A DNA stretch of 64,000 nt, from assembly GCA_963693085.1 (NCBI GenBank), contig OY856409.1:663863591-663927590 (forward strand), read 5' to 3'. Below the pieces are notes generated by a model that did no database searches, was not told the DNA's origin, and saw only the letters and a program-made list of their open reading frames with translations. Position 1 is the first letter of the stretch. Every line of letters starts with the position of its first letter. Origin of the DNA: Alisma plantago-aquatica. Taxonomy: Eukaryota > Streptophyta > Magnoliopsida > Alismatales > Alismataceae. Positions 1 through 12,403 of this stretch are shown piece by piece. A program made the translations under genes and the position numbers.

Positions 1-3000
1 AATGATTTGGCTTTAAGGAAACCTAGTCAAATGATTCTAGGTGATTCAACCAGTTTGATCATGCAAAAGATGCCTTCCTTAATATGATAAAGTCGAGCAA
101 CTAGATGGCCAGTGAAGCGGTTGCAAATTTTGGCTTTCTCTGATATGATACTAAGTTGAACAACTGGAGTGGGAAAGTCGACCGACTGTGCATTTGGGAT
201 GTTCAAGGCAACCTCTTAATCTTCTATTTCTCAAGGAATTGGGGTGCATTCTTAGACTGAGATTGAAAGAATGAGAATGGATACAAAACCTACAAAATAT
301 GAAAAACATAATAAGAAATCTAGTTATGGACCAAAAAGGTAAGGAAGTGGCAATTAATTCCTAAAATCAAGAAAAGGATAGCATAGAGTCTAGAATAAAT
401 GACCTAAAAGATGCAACAATCATGGATGAATATGCATTCATAAAAATACCTCAAACTTGATCGTTGCTCGCCCTTGAGAAACATAAAACCATAGACACCA
501 CCAATTTATATTGAAACCTTGTTAACCTGGCTTGCATATCACTACCTTGTCCTCAGCACCTTTCAAGGCCAAGTGACCCTGATTTCTTGGAACCATGAAA
601 ACACAATTTTCCAACAATCCTCCTTGGAATTTGCTTTAGAACTTGCCTCCTTTCAATTCATGTAAGGAAATATATGTTACATCCCTTCTGCTAATATTAA
701 TCTCACATATTCTTATGAGATTTTTGCACAAGAACAAGGTTTTGTTTTCTTATTTTTAGTGAATTGGGGTATGAAAATTACCCTAGGTAGAAAATGGAAT
801 GAAGGAAGGTGTAGAAGGAGGTGGTCTCTCCTCTATCGACTTGAGATCTTTGATTTTTTTGTTGTGATTACATTGATCATATTTTTATGTCCTCTTTGAC
901 ATCTTTTCTTGATGGTACAACCCTATTAAATTTGCGAGGGGTATGGAAGAAGTGATAGAGACAGGAAGGGGTGTGCTACCCTGAACTTGGAGTTTGGTAC
1001 ACATTTTTTGGCTTTTTGACTTTTTTTTTGCAGAGATGGAGAGGTAAGAAGGCGGTGAAAGAAGTGTATAAAGGGATGATCTTGTGCATTATCATTTTTT
1101 TCAATTGGGGTGCTTTGGGACTATTATAAAATCACTTCAAACCATTCTATAGCATGAAAAATTCTAGAAACATAACAAGTTAATTTTGCAAGTCTAACAA
1201 ATACATGTTATGTTTGGTTCCTATCTATCCATTCAGGCTTTCCAACTTTTCCAACGAACAATGTTAATTAAGGTCTTATGGGACAAGTGCATTTAAAAAA
1301 AATGGTGCTATGACAATATCACAAGGGATTCACTTCAATCAAGGGGTGGGTATATTGAATACATGTACATGAAATTACTGGTCGGCTAGACAAAGGCCAT
1401 ATCACATTCAAATAAAACAAAAGCAAACTAGAGTTACATGCAAACAAAACATAAAATTATGGATATTCTAGGAAAAAGGAAAGATAGAGGGGGTGGAAAA
1501 TGGTACATACCACCCACCTCCACCTCGAACATAGAATTTTACTAGTCTTGAGTCTGCTAGTAAGCCTAGTGGGTGGATGACAATGTGGGGGAGGGTCGGA
1601 TGAAGAGCAGGTCTCATAGTAGTCACACCTCTAATATTGGGAGTTTGGATCAGGGTAAGCCTGGTGAGCCCCTAAATGCTCGTAGAAAGACCAAGTGGGG
1701 TGTAATGGGCACTCTCAACATGACAATGCTCCTAGAAGTGCTACATAAAGTAGAGGTGGTTGAGTTGTTGGCCCTAGCACTGCTGCTCATGCTCCATGCA
1801 TTGTTGGGACTGTTGAATGTGATCCAGCTATTGTTAGATCTCATAGAACCAGTAAGGTCCCTCATGACCTTCATCCTCACTAGTGCACCTCTGAATGTAG
1901 TCTGGTGCCAAAGGGTGGGGAGGACCGGTCTCATCGTCGTTCCCCTCCAAAGAGATGCTCCTGCAATGGGCAGTGGGCTCAATGATGTCACCCTTCTGAA
2001 CAGGGTTCTCGTGGAGGGGTCTTTGTATCTGTGGTGGTAGGTCCTACAGATCATAACATAAATTTGATGTTGCGAACCTAGCATGGAAGGGCAGTGTGAT
2101 CTAAGTAGTGGTATCGTGGAGGATCAGTGAATAAGTACATGTTTAGACGTTAAGTGGTATAACATTGCTTGCCTGTAAGCATGGAAGATCTATCAAGTGA
2201 TGAGTCCCCTTAGGTTGAATGGCCAAGAAGGGGATATGAGTGTAGCTCGGAATGATGGTGATGGCAGTGATGATGTGGTCTAGTATTGTGCCTTTCCTGG
2301 AGATGGATGTGATCAATGATGGTGCTCCACCAGTTGAAAGACTTCCCATTGACCAGACACCATAGGGTGTAGAGATCTGTGTAGGTCATAATGCCTTGTG
2401 TGCCAATCCTACTATAGATGGTGCATGATAAGATCCAATGGATATAGGGGACCATTAGGTTGTTCTAATTGGAGGCCTTCGATGGTAGGAGAGAAGGAAA
2501 CATGGTTGTGAGATCTGCCCAGAATTTACCAAGATCATACCGGCTATGGTAGGAGGTGTGAAAATGTTCCATGCATCTACCGAACCAAGAAGAATCCCCA
2601 CTGTTGAGGATGAGGGAAGTGATCTTACCAAAGGTGAGGTGTGTGTTCTCCCCCTATATCCAAATCATGCAGGTGGAGCCCTCTTAAGAAAAATATTATC
2701 TCTGAAATGTAGTCATGAACTCCAAGGTGAGATCACTATAGACGGGGAGGATCTGTTATGGGAGGTGTGAAATGTGGTTCTGTTACAATATGGTATCGAC
2801 AGACTCGTGAATGTCAGGAGAGGAGAGGGTGGCTCCACATGACCAACGGGGAAGTGTACCAGAGATCCCTCCCATGTCTTTAAACAAATGGAAATTATCA
2901 TCGTCTATGAATTGGACATAATTGCCCGCAAGCAGTGCAATATGTTGGTGGGAAGAAGACACTGGTATGGGATATGGTCGGAAGCTTGGCTGGCCTTAGT

Positions 3001-4009
3001 GTGGTTGATGAGGGCATCGATGTATTTGAGGGCGTCCAACATTTCCTCAGGGATGTCAGGGACATATTCAACAATGGGCTCTGAAATATGTAACCTGCCC
3101 CTTGAGCCGTGGTGACAATGTATGTTACCGAGGGGTCAAGCAATTGTTTTTCCCTTGTTGAGGTGGCTAAAGAAACCACCATAGGAATCATCTTGTGACA
3201 TTATCTTGTTGTTGGAAGATCCCAATAAATCAAATGGGAGAATGATTTGATCAACTCACAGTGAGAAACTTGAGGTTGCAGGTGTTTTGTTTGACCATAT
3301 GGCGTCGGGTCGCTCGACTGAATGGGAATCTAAAGAGTCTATGGGGGTCACCAACTAGCAGATTGGCGGGCTCAATCAGGAGATTCACCCTGGATGAAGG
3401 CAATGATGATGGTGGTGGTGATGTGAAGGTGTTGCTCACAGAGGAGTAGCTTGCTGGCATATGGGAAGATCTCCTGGCGATGTCCATGTGAGGGAGTCAA
3501 CTTGGAGTCACTAACACTCATAGACAAGTGGGGCGAGTCAGGGCAGTGTGTCGCCCGACTTGTCCTATTGGAGGGTGCACGTGGCAGAGCGTGGCGGTGG
3601 TGCGTGGTTGCTGATAACTTGATTCATAATCTTGTGGTTGTTGGCACTAAGGAAGAGAGTGTGGCTTCTTGGGGATGGTTAGGGTTTGAATGGTGAGTCG
3701 ACCCCCTCCCCAAGTGACCAACTTTTATCAATTGACTTCAGCCTGCCAGTCAATCAATTGGCTGAGCAATTTGATCAACTCAGAGGATGTGGGGGGATGA
3801 AGCAATTCAAATTCCCTTCCTAACTACCAAATCTAGTCTTTCAGTTGGATGGCCAACCGGTCTATCCACTTTTTTAAAACATTTTTCCTGCAACAATAAG
3901 GGAAATGATATAACTAGTGCAAGATGATAAACTGAATGGAAAAAAATTATAAAATAAAAGGAGGGAAAATAATGAGGGTAAAATAAAAGAAAGGACAAAT
4001 TTCCTCCCA
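1..4009. other. Unassigned AT-rich repeat debris
   Basis: No protein family is recognisable on either strand. Several frames are open for 60 to 155 codons between about 1570 and 3700, but they overlap on both strands, lack family motifs and look like chance frames in a locally GC-richer stretch. Around 3700-3790 there are several inverted short words of the type GATTGAC/GTCAAT and a GTCGACC, resembling the inverted-word clusters of LTRs elsewhere in the window. By position (inference), at least the right part may be the 3' non-coding end or LTR of the minus-strand gypsy remnant that begins at 4010. Confidence 0.4.
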
Positions 4010-5560
4010 ACAAGCGACTATTTAATATTGAAGGCCCAATGCCTGAAATAAAGTTGTGGGTGGTCTAGGTTCAGAGAGAAACAAGGGTTGAGGTTCCTCT
4101 ATCTCTGTATCTACTATGGGAGAATGTTGTCTTACATCTTGCACCACAAAATCATCTACAATGAGATAGCACTTGAGCCTATGTCCATTCACTATGAATT
4201 TTCCTCAAATTTTGTCCCATAGGATGAATGCTCCATGTGAATAAGCATGCTTCACAAGATATGTTCCATACAATTTGAACTTTATTTTCCTAGGGAATAG
4301 TCTCGATCTGGAGTTGTCAACTAAGACATGGTCACCCACTTGAATGTCTTTCCTACTTAAATGGCCATCGTGCCACATCTTTGTCAGGTCTTTGTAATCT
4401 TGACACTTCCATAAGCCTTCATGCAGAGTTCTTCAAGCTCCTAAATTTGGAGGGAATGTCGCTCAATGGATGTGAACAGGTCAAAGTTAAGAGTTTGAAT
4501 AGCCCAAATAGATTTGTGATCCATTTGTATGTTAAAGTGGCATGAATTCCCATAGATAACTCAGAAGGGTGTACTTCCTAAGGGTGTTAAATAGGTGATT
4601 TGATATGCCCACAAAACATCATTGATCTTTAAACACCAGTCCATCCGTGTGTGTTTCATGGTCTTCCCCAAAATTTATTTAATCTATTGATTGGAGACTT
4701 CGACCTGGCCATAGGTCTAAGGTTGGTAGGGAGAGGCAAATTTATGGTGAACACCATATTTTCTCAACAGTGCCTCAAACTTTTTCTCTAAAAAATGTGA
4801 TCTACCATCTAATATTATGGTGCATGGGACTGCAAATGTAGGGAAAATTATGTCCTTGAAGAGTTTCATCACTGATTTGGAATAGCTAGTTTTTGTGGGA
4901 AGGGTCTCCACTCATTTGGATACCTAGTCTACATCTACAAGGATATACTCAAATCCACAAGAAGAAGAGAAAGGCCCCATGTAGTTGACCCCCCCAAACA
5001 TCAAAGATATCTAAATCATGTCAGGAGTGCATAGGAATATGGTCCCTCTTTGAAATATTTCCTGATCTTTGACACGGGTCGCATGTAGGGATGAATTCAT
5101 GAGCATCCTTAAACATAGAAGGCCAATAGAAACCGCATTTAAGTACTTTTCTGGAAATCTTTTGAGGACTCATATGCCCACCTATAGGGCCTAAATGACA
5201 TTGTTGTAGGATAACATGGGATTCTTCTTCTGTGACATATCTGTAGAATAGGACGTCTGCACATAGCTTATAAAGATATCAGTCATCCTAGTAAAAGTTT
5301 CTAACACTGTGTAGAAACTTTGCCTTTGCATGCCCCTTGTATTCGGGATGCAAAACACCAGCCACCAGGTAATTCATATAATCGGTACACCATGGAAATT
5401 GAGCTTTATATTTGAGCAGTTGGTTATCTAGAAATGAATTATCGATAGGTATTCCATCGTCGTCCTAGAAAGTGAGATGACTGAGATAGTCTGCAACAAC
5501 ATTTTCCCTTCAACATAGTATTGTGACCTATATTACATTTATCATATAATTTCTTTGTCT
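4010..5560 (-). pseudogene. Ty3/gypsy (Athila/Tat-like) RNase H end and integrase remnant
   Basis: Read on the minus strand, the order is: end of RNase H with the NVVADYLSHL motif (near 5500), an integrase HHCC finger including CDPCQR (near 5060), the integrase core with VNYMGPF (near 4980), IILDGRSHFLEKKFEALL (near 4780) and GQVEVSNQ (near 4690), then the C-terminal part ending near GKFIVNGHRLK (about 4190). Downstream is the CGCTTGTTGGGAGG-type string usual after pol in Athila/Tat elements (near 4010-4025). Many in-frame stops and a 7-base C run (plus strand, near 4990) that shifts the frame show it is dead. The first catalytic Asp of the DDE triad is replaced by Asn, while the second Asp and the Glu are visible. 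No RT precedes it. The family call is firm, the lineage less so. Confidence 0.88.
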
Positions 5561-5629
5561 TAGATATCCATATTGAATACGATGCATGGAAATGTCATCC
5601 TCTTAAAGTTCATTCTTTATTTCTTGATC

Positions 5630-5990
5630 CATAGTAGACTATTTGAGATTCATATGAGCTCCGCATCACATGTTGACTCACGTGGGAATGGACATGCATT
5701 TACAATCTCACTTATCAAGTGTTCATGGCTATCACCCCAATAGGAGGGATAAATATCATCCACATCACTCACAATAATCAACATGTATCACGATGCACCC
5801 AATCACAACATGTATGACAACCCTTACTCAAGGTCACATTAGGCAGTGTTAAAGTATACCGCAAAACATGTGGTCATTGTAGTCACTTCAGGTCTCAAGA
5901 TCACAATCACTACTGTAACATATAGATATGATTATTACTGCCATTCATTGCTTCCATGCATCATACTCAAAGTGGGTCTATCCAGTACAA
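5630..5990 (-). repeat. Left arm of diverged inverted repeat
   Basis: Reverse-complemented, this stretch aligns over its length with 7380-7690. Shared blocks include GTGATTGGGTGCA, GAAGT(G)ACTACAATGA and ACACTGCC(T/C)AATGTGAC. I judge identity at roughly two thirds by eye. The arms flank a gypsy integrase remnant. They could be LTR pieces of two oppositely oriented copies of one old element or the arms of a foldback structure. Confidence 0.65.
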
Positions 5991-6399
5991 CTTATTCTCA
6001 AACAAGTGCCCATGCATCTAAGATAACATCGGATATCATGACTAACAAGATTCAATCATCACTCAACATACACAATCTCATGTATTATTATTGTCCTATA
6101 ATATCCACAATAATAACTGACTATGCACATATCAAGAATTTGTACTCTTAAGTATATATATGATCTTATGTTCAGGTCCTCAACCCATACCATATGTCAT
6201 CGAGCCAAGACATTTTTAATACACTATTATGTTTATTCAATATCTCAACATTGAACAAAACATAGTAATTAGAATTGCCTTTAGCAATATTCATATCAAT
6301 TACATGGTGTGCCATTACAATCATATGGCTTGCTCTCAGGGCATACTACCAACAATAGGTAATCCAATCAATCCTTTAAGATCATTTTATTAGAGGCCT

Positions 6400-7000
6400 C
6401 AAATATTGGGATGTTATATTATGCTACACATCTTGGCAATACAAAAATGTACCATTATATGAAGTACTTATATTAGTGTCCTTGGATGAGATGTGATGTG
6501 CTAGGGTTTGTTGTGAAGGTCTCAACATGTTAATAGGTAAAGCCATCAAAAGTGTGCTGTAGCAGATATTTCCAATACCTTAGTGGGAGTGGGGTCATGT
6601 CACCATGAACTTCTTAGTTGGTCTTCATAATAAAATCAAGGGGTATGATTCCATATGTGTAGTTGTTGACTATCTAACTATGTTAGCTCAATCTTGACTT
6701 GTTAGGATTATTTTCACTAATGATAAGTTGGCATAGATCTACATGGATGAGATAGCTCATATGCATGGGTATCATCAACTATCGTGACAGAAAAAGGACC
6801 ACAATTACGTTTTGGGTCATTGCATGAAGCTTTAGAGACATGGTTAAAGTGCAACACAAGGAAACCTTCAACCTACAGACAAGTGGACAGTTAGAGAGAA
6901 TGATCTAGACATTAACATATCTTCTAAGATATTGTGTATTCCAATTTCTTAGTATATGGGATTTCCATATGAGCTATTGATTGTAATAAGAGGCATCATG
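6400..7000 (+). pseudogene. Chromovirus-type Ty3/gypsy integrase remnant
   Basis: With frame changes, the plus strand gives a decayed integrase. An HHCC-finger region resembling the usual H-x-G-x-TKMY ... W-P-GM ... C-x-x-VK order lies at about 6420-6540. The core region with MNFLVGL and VVVDYLT follows at about 6600-6690, and an ERMI-x-TLTYLLR segment, corresponding to the usual ERTIQTLEDMLR, at about 6890-6930. Stops and frameshifts are dense, so it cannot function. The pattern is that of plant chromovirus integrase (Tekay/CRM/Reina side) and not the Athila-type integrase at 4010-5560. No RT, RNase H or chromodomain is visible next to it. Confidence 0.78.
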
Positions 7001-7369
7001 TGAACTCTATTATAGGGATACATTGTATATGATTTGATCATTAAAGAAAGGCAATTTCATTTATTATGTTTTTATTAGTATTAAGATAATGAATAAATAT
7101 GATAATGTCATAAGAATGTTTTGAATTGATGACATTTGGTTTGGTTTAAGGACCTTAACATGAGACAATATGTATATTTAGAGTATTCATTCTTGTTAAG
7201 CCCCTAGTCAGATGTTATTGTGGATATTAGGGGATAGCAATAATATAGAAGACTAGTGTGTCTGCTCAATAATGAGTATGTCTCTTTCATCATGATATTA
7301 GATGTCAATTTAGATAATGTGTACTTGTTAGATATCAAGTTGTATTAGACATACCCACCTTGAAAATGA

Positions 7370-7700
7370 CACATAGAAGCCATGTCATGGGAGTTAGAGT
7401 CATATATCAATGTGATAGTGGTGACTGTGATCATTAGACATGAAGTCACTACAATGATCACATGTTATTCTATGTATTTTGACACTGCCCAATGTGACTC
7501 TAATTTAGGGTTTCCATACATGTAGTGATTGGGTGCAATGTGAAACTTGTGGATCATTGTGAGATATGTAGATAGAATTTCTCCCTCCAATAGAGTGATA
7601 TCTTGGCCACATAATATGGGAGACTATGAAATACATGGCCATACTCATGTGAGTCAATATATGATATTCATCTCACACAGTATCGATAGTCTTCTCTAGT
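7370..7700 (+). repeat. Right arm of diverged inverted repeat
   Basis: Partner of 5630-5990 (see that entry). It lies about 370 bases after the integrase remnant, where a 3' LTR could be expected. That is compatible with, but does not prove, an LTR origin. The rest of 7000-7946 holds nothing I recognise. Confidence 0.6.
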
Positions 7701-7946
7701 TCAAGAAACATAGATTGGATGTTGAGAGAATGAGTACTGCATGTCATGGGTTCAACTTGGATATCAATGATAAAGGAACTATATAGTCATGGTTACATTG
7801 ATCACTTAGATGTTAAAGACGTTGTCAACCTATTCCTATTACTTGTATAACAATAACATGTTTCTAGATACCTCTATTTTCTTATGAGGTCTTTGACATC
7901 ACTGCCAATGAAATGTGGAACCTACACGACGGGACACATATATATG

Positions 7947-9342
7947 TGATGCACGAGTTTTGAGTCGCTGTTACAGGCTTATTTTATACCTGTTTTGTGC
8001 ATTTATTTGTCATATTTTGATTATATTTGCATAAGTCATTATTGTTGGCAAGTACACTCTGTTCGTATAAAATTATGCTTAATCTATCATATTTAGATGA
8101 TTCTATGCATTCTCTATACTTATGCACGTTTCTCTGCACTTTTCAGGTATTTTATGTACAATGTAGAGTCGGTGCCACCGAGATCACATCAGTAGCCAGG
8201 TATAAGTGAGTAGCAGAGTCAGTGCGACCGACCCATCTAGTCGGTGCCATCGAGATTTGGTCAGTAGGACAACTCAAGCAGATGCATCAGCTCGGTGCCA
8301 CTGACCAACTAGTCGGTGGTACCGACTCTGCTGGATTCAGCAAATAGATTTGATCGCGTAGATCCAACAGTCCACGTTGTGTGGTACCGTAAGTTGGCCT
8401 ATGACCTAAGAAAGGATGGCCAGACCTAAGGGGGTCGCATTACGCACCGCATGAAAGCCAGAGAGGAGATGGAGAGGAGAACAGAGTCGAAGGCTATCAA
8501 CTGGGAGATCAGAGAACCTCTAACGGGCATTTTTGCTGTCGGAAGACTGCAGAACATGCATTTCTCGAGGAGGATCATCCAGAACACCTTCTCTCCAAGG
8601 GTTACATGAATTTCTTTTATGTTTCCCACATTTGTCTCCTTTCTCTCCATGTATTCGCAACTGAAAACCATGCAGGGCTAATCTCCTCGTTTCCTTAGGA
8701 CCCGGGGAGTAGCCTGGGGAATCCTTGTATTGATTTTTTGCATGAATTAATATAGATTTCTCATTATTCTTGGATATATAGTTGTGTTTGGAATGATCTA
8801 CCTATGCTTGATCACCATAAGTAGAGTAATAGACTGATAATTGCTCTGGAAGGAGGATTAAAGGTTAGAAAACCACAATCTATACACTTTCCTAACCGTT
8901 CTTTGGAAAGGTAATGTACGGTTAGTGGAAAGAAACCCAGAGTATTCGATAATGCATCTAGACTAAGATATAAATTGCTACAGATGTGGAATTGACTTAG
9001 ATCTAGTTAGTAGATTGTACCGTGGAAGCGGGCAATTTTGACTATAGACTTTCTGTCTAGGGTAGGGGTAAAATTTATATTAATTTGGTAGAAATAAGAT
9101 ATAAGGAGACCCCATGGTGAAATCGGTAATCCTAAGGAATCCACATCATTTGAATCAATCACTAGTAATTTTCTTTTATTTTGTTTAAACTCAAACTCAA
9201 CCTTTTAATCAGCTTAGTTGATCGCACTGTAGTTAGTAGTAGTCACTGAGACTATGTCTCCCTGAGTTTGACTCAGGCCTCACATATGCCTATATTACTC
9301 GACGCGTGTACTTGCATTTATACACACAGTTTTAGCGTGTCA
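7947..9342 (+). repeat. 5' LTR of element H
   Basis: It begins TGATGCACGAG and ends TTTTAGCGTGTCA, immediately followed by the primer binding site. Its last ~370 bases (8970-9342) match 20163-20546 with roughly 90% identity by eye, including an 11-bp size difference in a T-rich run near 9170 versus 20370. A cluster of inverted words sits at 8168-8335. Open frames inside it (for example on the minus strand at 8426-8671) have no family signature. Confidence 0.9.
8168..8335. repeat. Inverted-word cluster in the H LTR (GTCGGTGSCACCGAG type)
   Basis: Within 170 bases there are at least five occurrences of GTCGGTG, GGTGCCA(C/T)CGAG or close variants in both orientations. One copy, GTCGGTGGTACCGAC near 8315-8329, is a near-perfect palindrome. 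The position, in the upstream half of the LTR, parallels the TCGGTCGA hairpin clusters of elements A and B, but the words differ. Confidence 0.7.
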
Positions 9343-9348
9343 AGTTTT

Positions 9349-9366
9349 TGGCGTCGTTGGCGGGGA
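9349..9366 (+). promoter_or_regulatory. Primer binding site of element H
   Basis: TGGCGTCGTTGGCGGGGA lies six bases after the LTR end. The consensus TGGCGCCGTTGCCGGGGA is the usual primer binding site of Athila/Tat-type plant gypsy elements (established knowledge). This copy has two substitutions. Confidence 0.88.
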
Positions 9367-9423
9367 GACGACAAAGTTTCAGCACTACGAGTGCTAAGGG
9401 TAGCCACTCTAGGACACCTTTTA

Positions 9424-12389
9424 TGTGATGACCCAGAATTTGAGGGAGTTTGATACCCAATATACTACTTGATGAGAAACATGAGCAAAATAGTTTAATT
9501 ATGTATCGTGATGTGTATATGGGTCACCAAACAATGTATTGAGGTTCGTGTTGAGTATTCACAGCTAACTTTATTTGATGAGCAATGTATGAGGTATATT
9601 CATAAGTATATGAATTATATGGTTGTAGGATTGAGCCTTTTCAAGGAATTTATGTAACTAGTCAAACACATGCATCCTAAGCTCATTTTTGGTTAAATAC
9701 TAGAATTGCCTAGTATAGAGAGCTATATGAAAAATTGTTTCATATGATTTTAGACATAGGTTTATTTACAATGTGTCGCACAACCACTTTGGTAGGATGT
9801 CTCCGTGACTTTACTGGTTGTTTTGGACTCATGGAACCATTCAAATCCTAGAGTAAGTAAAGTAGTTCATGCCTTTATCTTCTACATCCATTTCTTACGG
9901 TGAAGTTGGTACACCGGAGACCAAGTTCCCTGGTACCATGCATCTTAAGGGGCAAATATCTGAGAACTGGAACAAGCCACTAGCCCCACCAAACTAGGAT
10001 CCTTTCAACATGACCTAATAATCTACTGCTTGCCTTCAACCTCTGATTTATACGGAAGGAGGAACCTCCAGCAGCAATCCATGGCCGCAAGCCAACCTAG
10101 ACAGAGATCCGGGATGCGCGCTTCTACTGTGAAGCCGGAGGAGACACTTAAAGCACCCAAGTTTAGAATAGTGGCTGATCGTGCCCAGGAGGATGGGTTC
10201 TCGCCAGCTGCGGTGGCAGTTTTGTGTGGAGAACAGAGGGCAGACCACAGACGCACGCATGTGTCGGGCTCCGAGGTGGCTGCTCGCGTGTGCGCTGAGA
10301 ACTGCATGGGATGGGGTCGTCGAGTGAAGATTGATGCACAGATGGCAGCTACTGCTGCTACAGTGGTGGCGTTCGCACACGCCGAGCCATCCTTGGCGGC
10401 GATGACCTGAGCATGGTTGAGAACCCACGCATAGCGGCGTCGATGCCCAATGGAGAACTGACGCACGCAGATTCGGCGGAGAATGACACGAGGACGAGGA
10501 GGAACAACTTGGTGGCTGATCGCATCCAGAGGTGTTGAAGAGGAGCAACCTCGGCGGAGTCCTTCATCGTAGATCCAGGACACGACGGTGGCAGTCGCAC
10601 ACTTCCCAGGCGGCGGCATCTGGGTTGCAGATAACCTGAGTCCCGCTTGGGGACTTCATCTCGATCGTGTGAATGAACGGAGAACGACTCCCATTTCAGT
10701 TAAACTGGGTCCAACCCCAGCCAGAACTGCCGGCTCAACTAGCAAAGCAAAAAGAGCAGTGCCCCCTTTAATGGCCACGCTGCAGAACATCATAGGTTGA
10801 AGAAGGTAATTACCTCTTAAATGCCCAGTTCTTAATTAAATCATAGTAATTAGCACGTTTATCAGAAAAATATAGATAATATATAGAAATTCTCAGAAAA
10901 ATATGTAGAACAACATAGAACCATAATATCAGGCTTTTGATGCACTAATATCAGAGATATCTTATTAGTTGTGAAATGCTTAACTGATAGATAATGAATA
11001 TCAAACAACGACCTAAAATTATGAGAAAATACCAATAAATCATAATTCATGTTTATAATGCATATGATGCCAGTTATGATCATGTTGATGTACGAAATCA
11101 TGTAATTTTCTTTATATGGCTAATTAGGGCTAATAACCCTAATTAATATGCAATAAATACATTTATGATCAATAAAAATTGAAATTTATAGAGCACCCTT
11201 ATATCTGTAACTGGAAGATAATATAAATTTGAGATCAGTTATATGCATAGAATTCATGTTATATGAAGATGACCCTTAATACATGGGTTGTAACCCTATT
11301 TTGAATAATGTATATAAACCAGGGTTAATATGTGCACAAAAAGGATATGGAACCTAATATTCAGATTATGAACCATAGTCTGGAAAATGACATCAGTAAG
11401 ATAAATATAAGATAATAATGTAAGTAAACGTTGGAATATCCTAATGAGATAATATAAACCCTAATGAACACGACTAGGGTTAAGATGAGGAGAATCTGAT
11501 GATAGTATGTGGTCTTGTCTTAATCAGGTGATGACCAAACTTCTAGATGATCAAGGATAAGTTAGAAATCTCTGAACTCAGGTACGTGGGTTTTTATTTA
11601 AGTATATGACTATGGTTTTCTTGCTTGCAATCATGATATGTATGTATGCTCTCTTCTATTTGCAAATATTGGATGTAGTAACACTATATAGTACTCGATG
11701 ATTTATCACTTGTAAACATAAATGATAAGTAGATGCTTTGTAGTTATTTAAGGTGCTCATTATCCCCCTTATGAGGGAATGGATTAATGTTGGCTAGTAC
11801 ACCTCCCTAGAGCACACAGTGTACAGGGAGTTTCCCTAGAGGACTTGGTACACGGGGATGGGCCCAATATTTATGTTTTGGTACTAGTCCACCTTGATAA
11901 TGCAATTCATCTAGGAAAATGACTTAAATTGGCATATTTCGCTTAATAAAGAAGTGTTTTCTATGATTTTCTTTCCTTCTGCAAATCTTTTTCAAAATTA
12001 TGAAAGCCATAAATATATGTATCTTTCTGCCCACGTGCACAACACCTTGTGTGTTGATTCGTTGTTTCACGTATGTTTTAGGTTCAGAGCTAGCTTGGGA
12101 TAAAAGATGGGAAGTGAGCAGTTGTCCAGGTCGTACCTATTGTCTAAGATCCTATTAGCATACATGTTCATGCTTGTAGAATTTTCATTCAATATGTAAC
12201 TGTAAATCATGTTGTAATAATTCATTTTGTATAAATATGCATGTTGAATGTTGAGTATGTTATGGTTGTATGTTCATGTATGCGCATTTTGCTTCCGCAT
12301 CGCTCTCTGATATGATTGGATGATGTTTTCAGATTCTGACATCTCATTCCCAATAGGGTTTGGAGAAACCAAAATCCGGGGACGTCACA
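9424..12389 (+). repeat. 5' LTR of element E
   Basis: In the first ~245 bases I count five differences from the 3' copy (about 2%). The GC-rich island at 10023-10640 differs more, largely by C/T and G/A changes at CpG positions. A TATA-like TATATAAA lies at 11311-11318 (16267-16274 in the other LTR), which I would not call more than a candidate. Confidence 0.93.
10023..10640. other. GC-rich island inside E LTR (also 14980-15595)
   Basis: About 600 bases are clearly richer in G, C and CpG than the surrounding AT-rich LTR. The minus strand is open for 198 codons (10023-10619) and plus-strand frames are also open. In the second LTR the corresponding antisense frame (15005-15574) is shifted by a 2-base difference near 15336. 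No domain is recognisable, and the open frames may only reflect few AT-rich stop codons. It may be a CpG-rich regulatory or transcribed part of the LTR, or a captured host fragment. I cannot decide. Confidence 0.6.
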
Positions 12390-12391
12390 GT

Positions 12392-12403
12392 TGGTATCAG
12401 AGC
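12392..12403 (+). promoter_or_regulatory. Primer binding site of element E
   Basis: TGGTATCAGAGC begins three bases after the LTR end. It is the standard complement of the initiator tRNA-Met 3' end used by many plant LTR retrotransposons. Confidence 0.93.

Noticed and set aside
1573..2084. Opposed open frames of 155 (plus) and 144 (minus) codons
   Set aside because: They overlap each other, lack any motif and lie in a GC-richer patch of unassigned repeat DNA.
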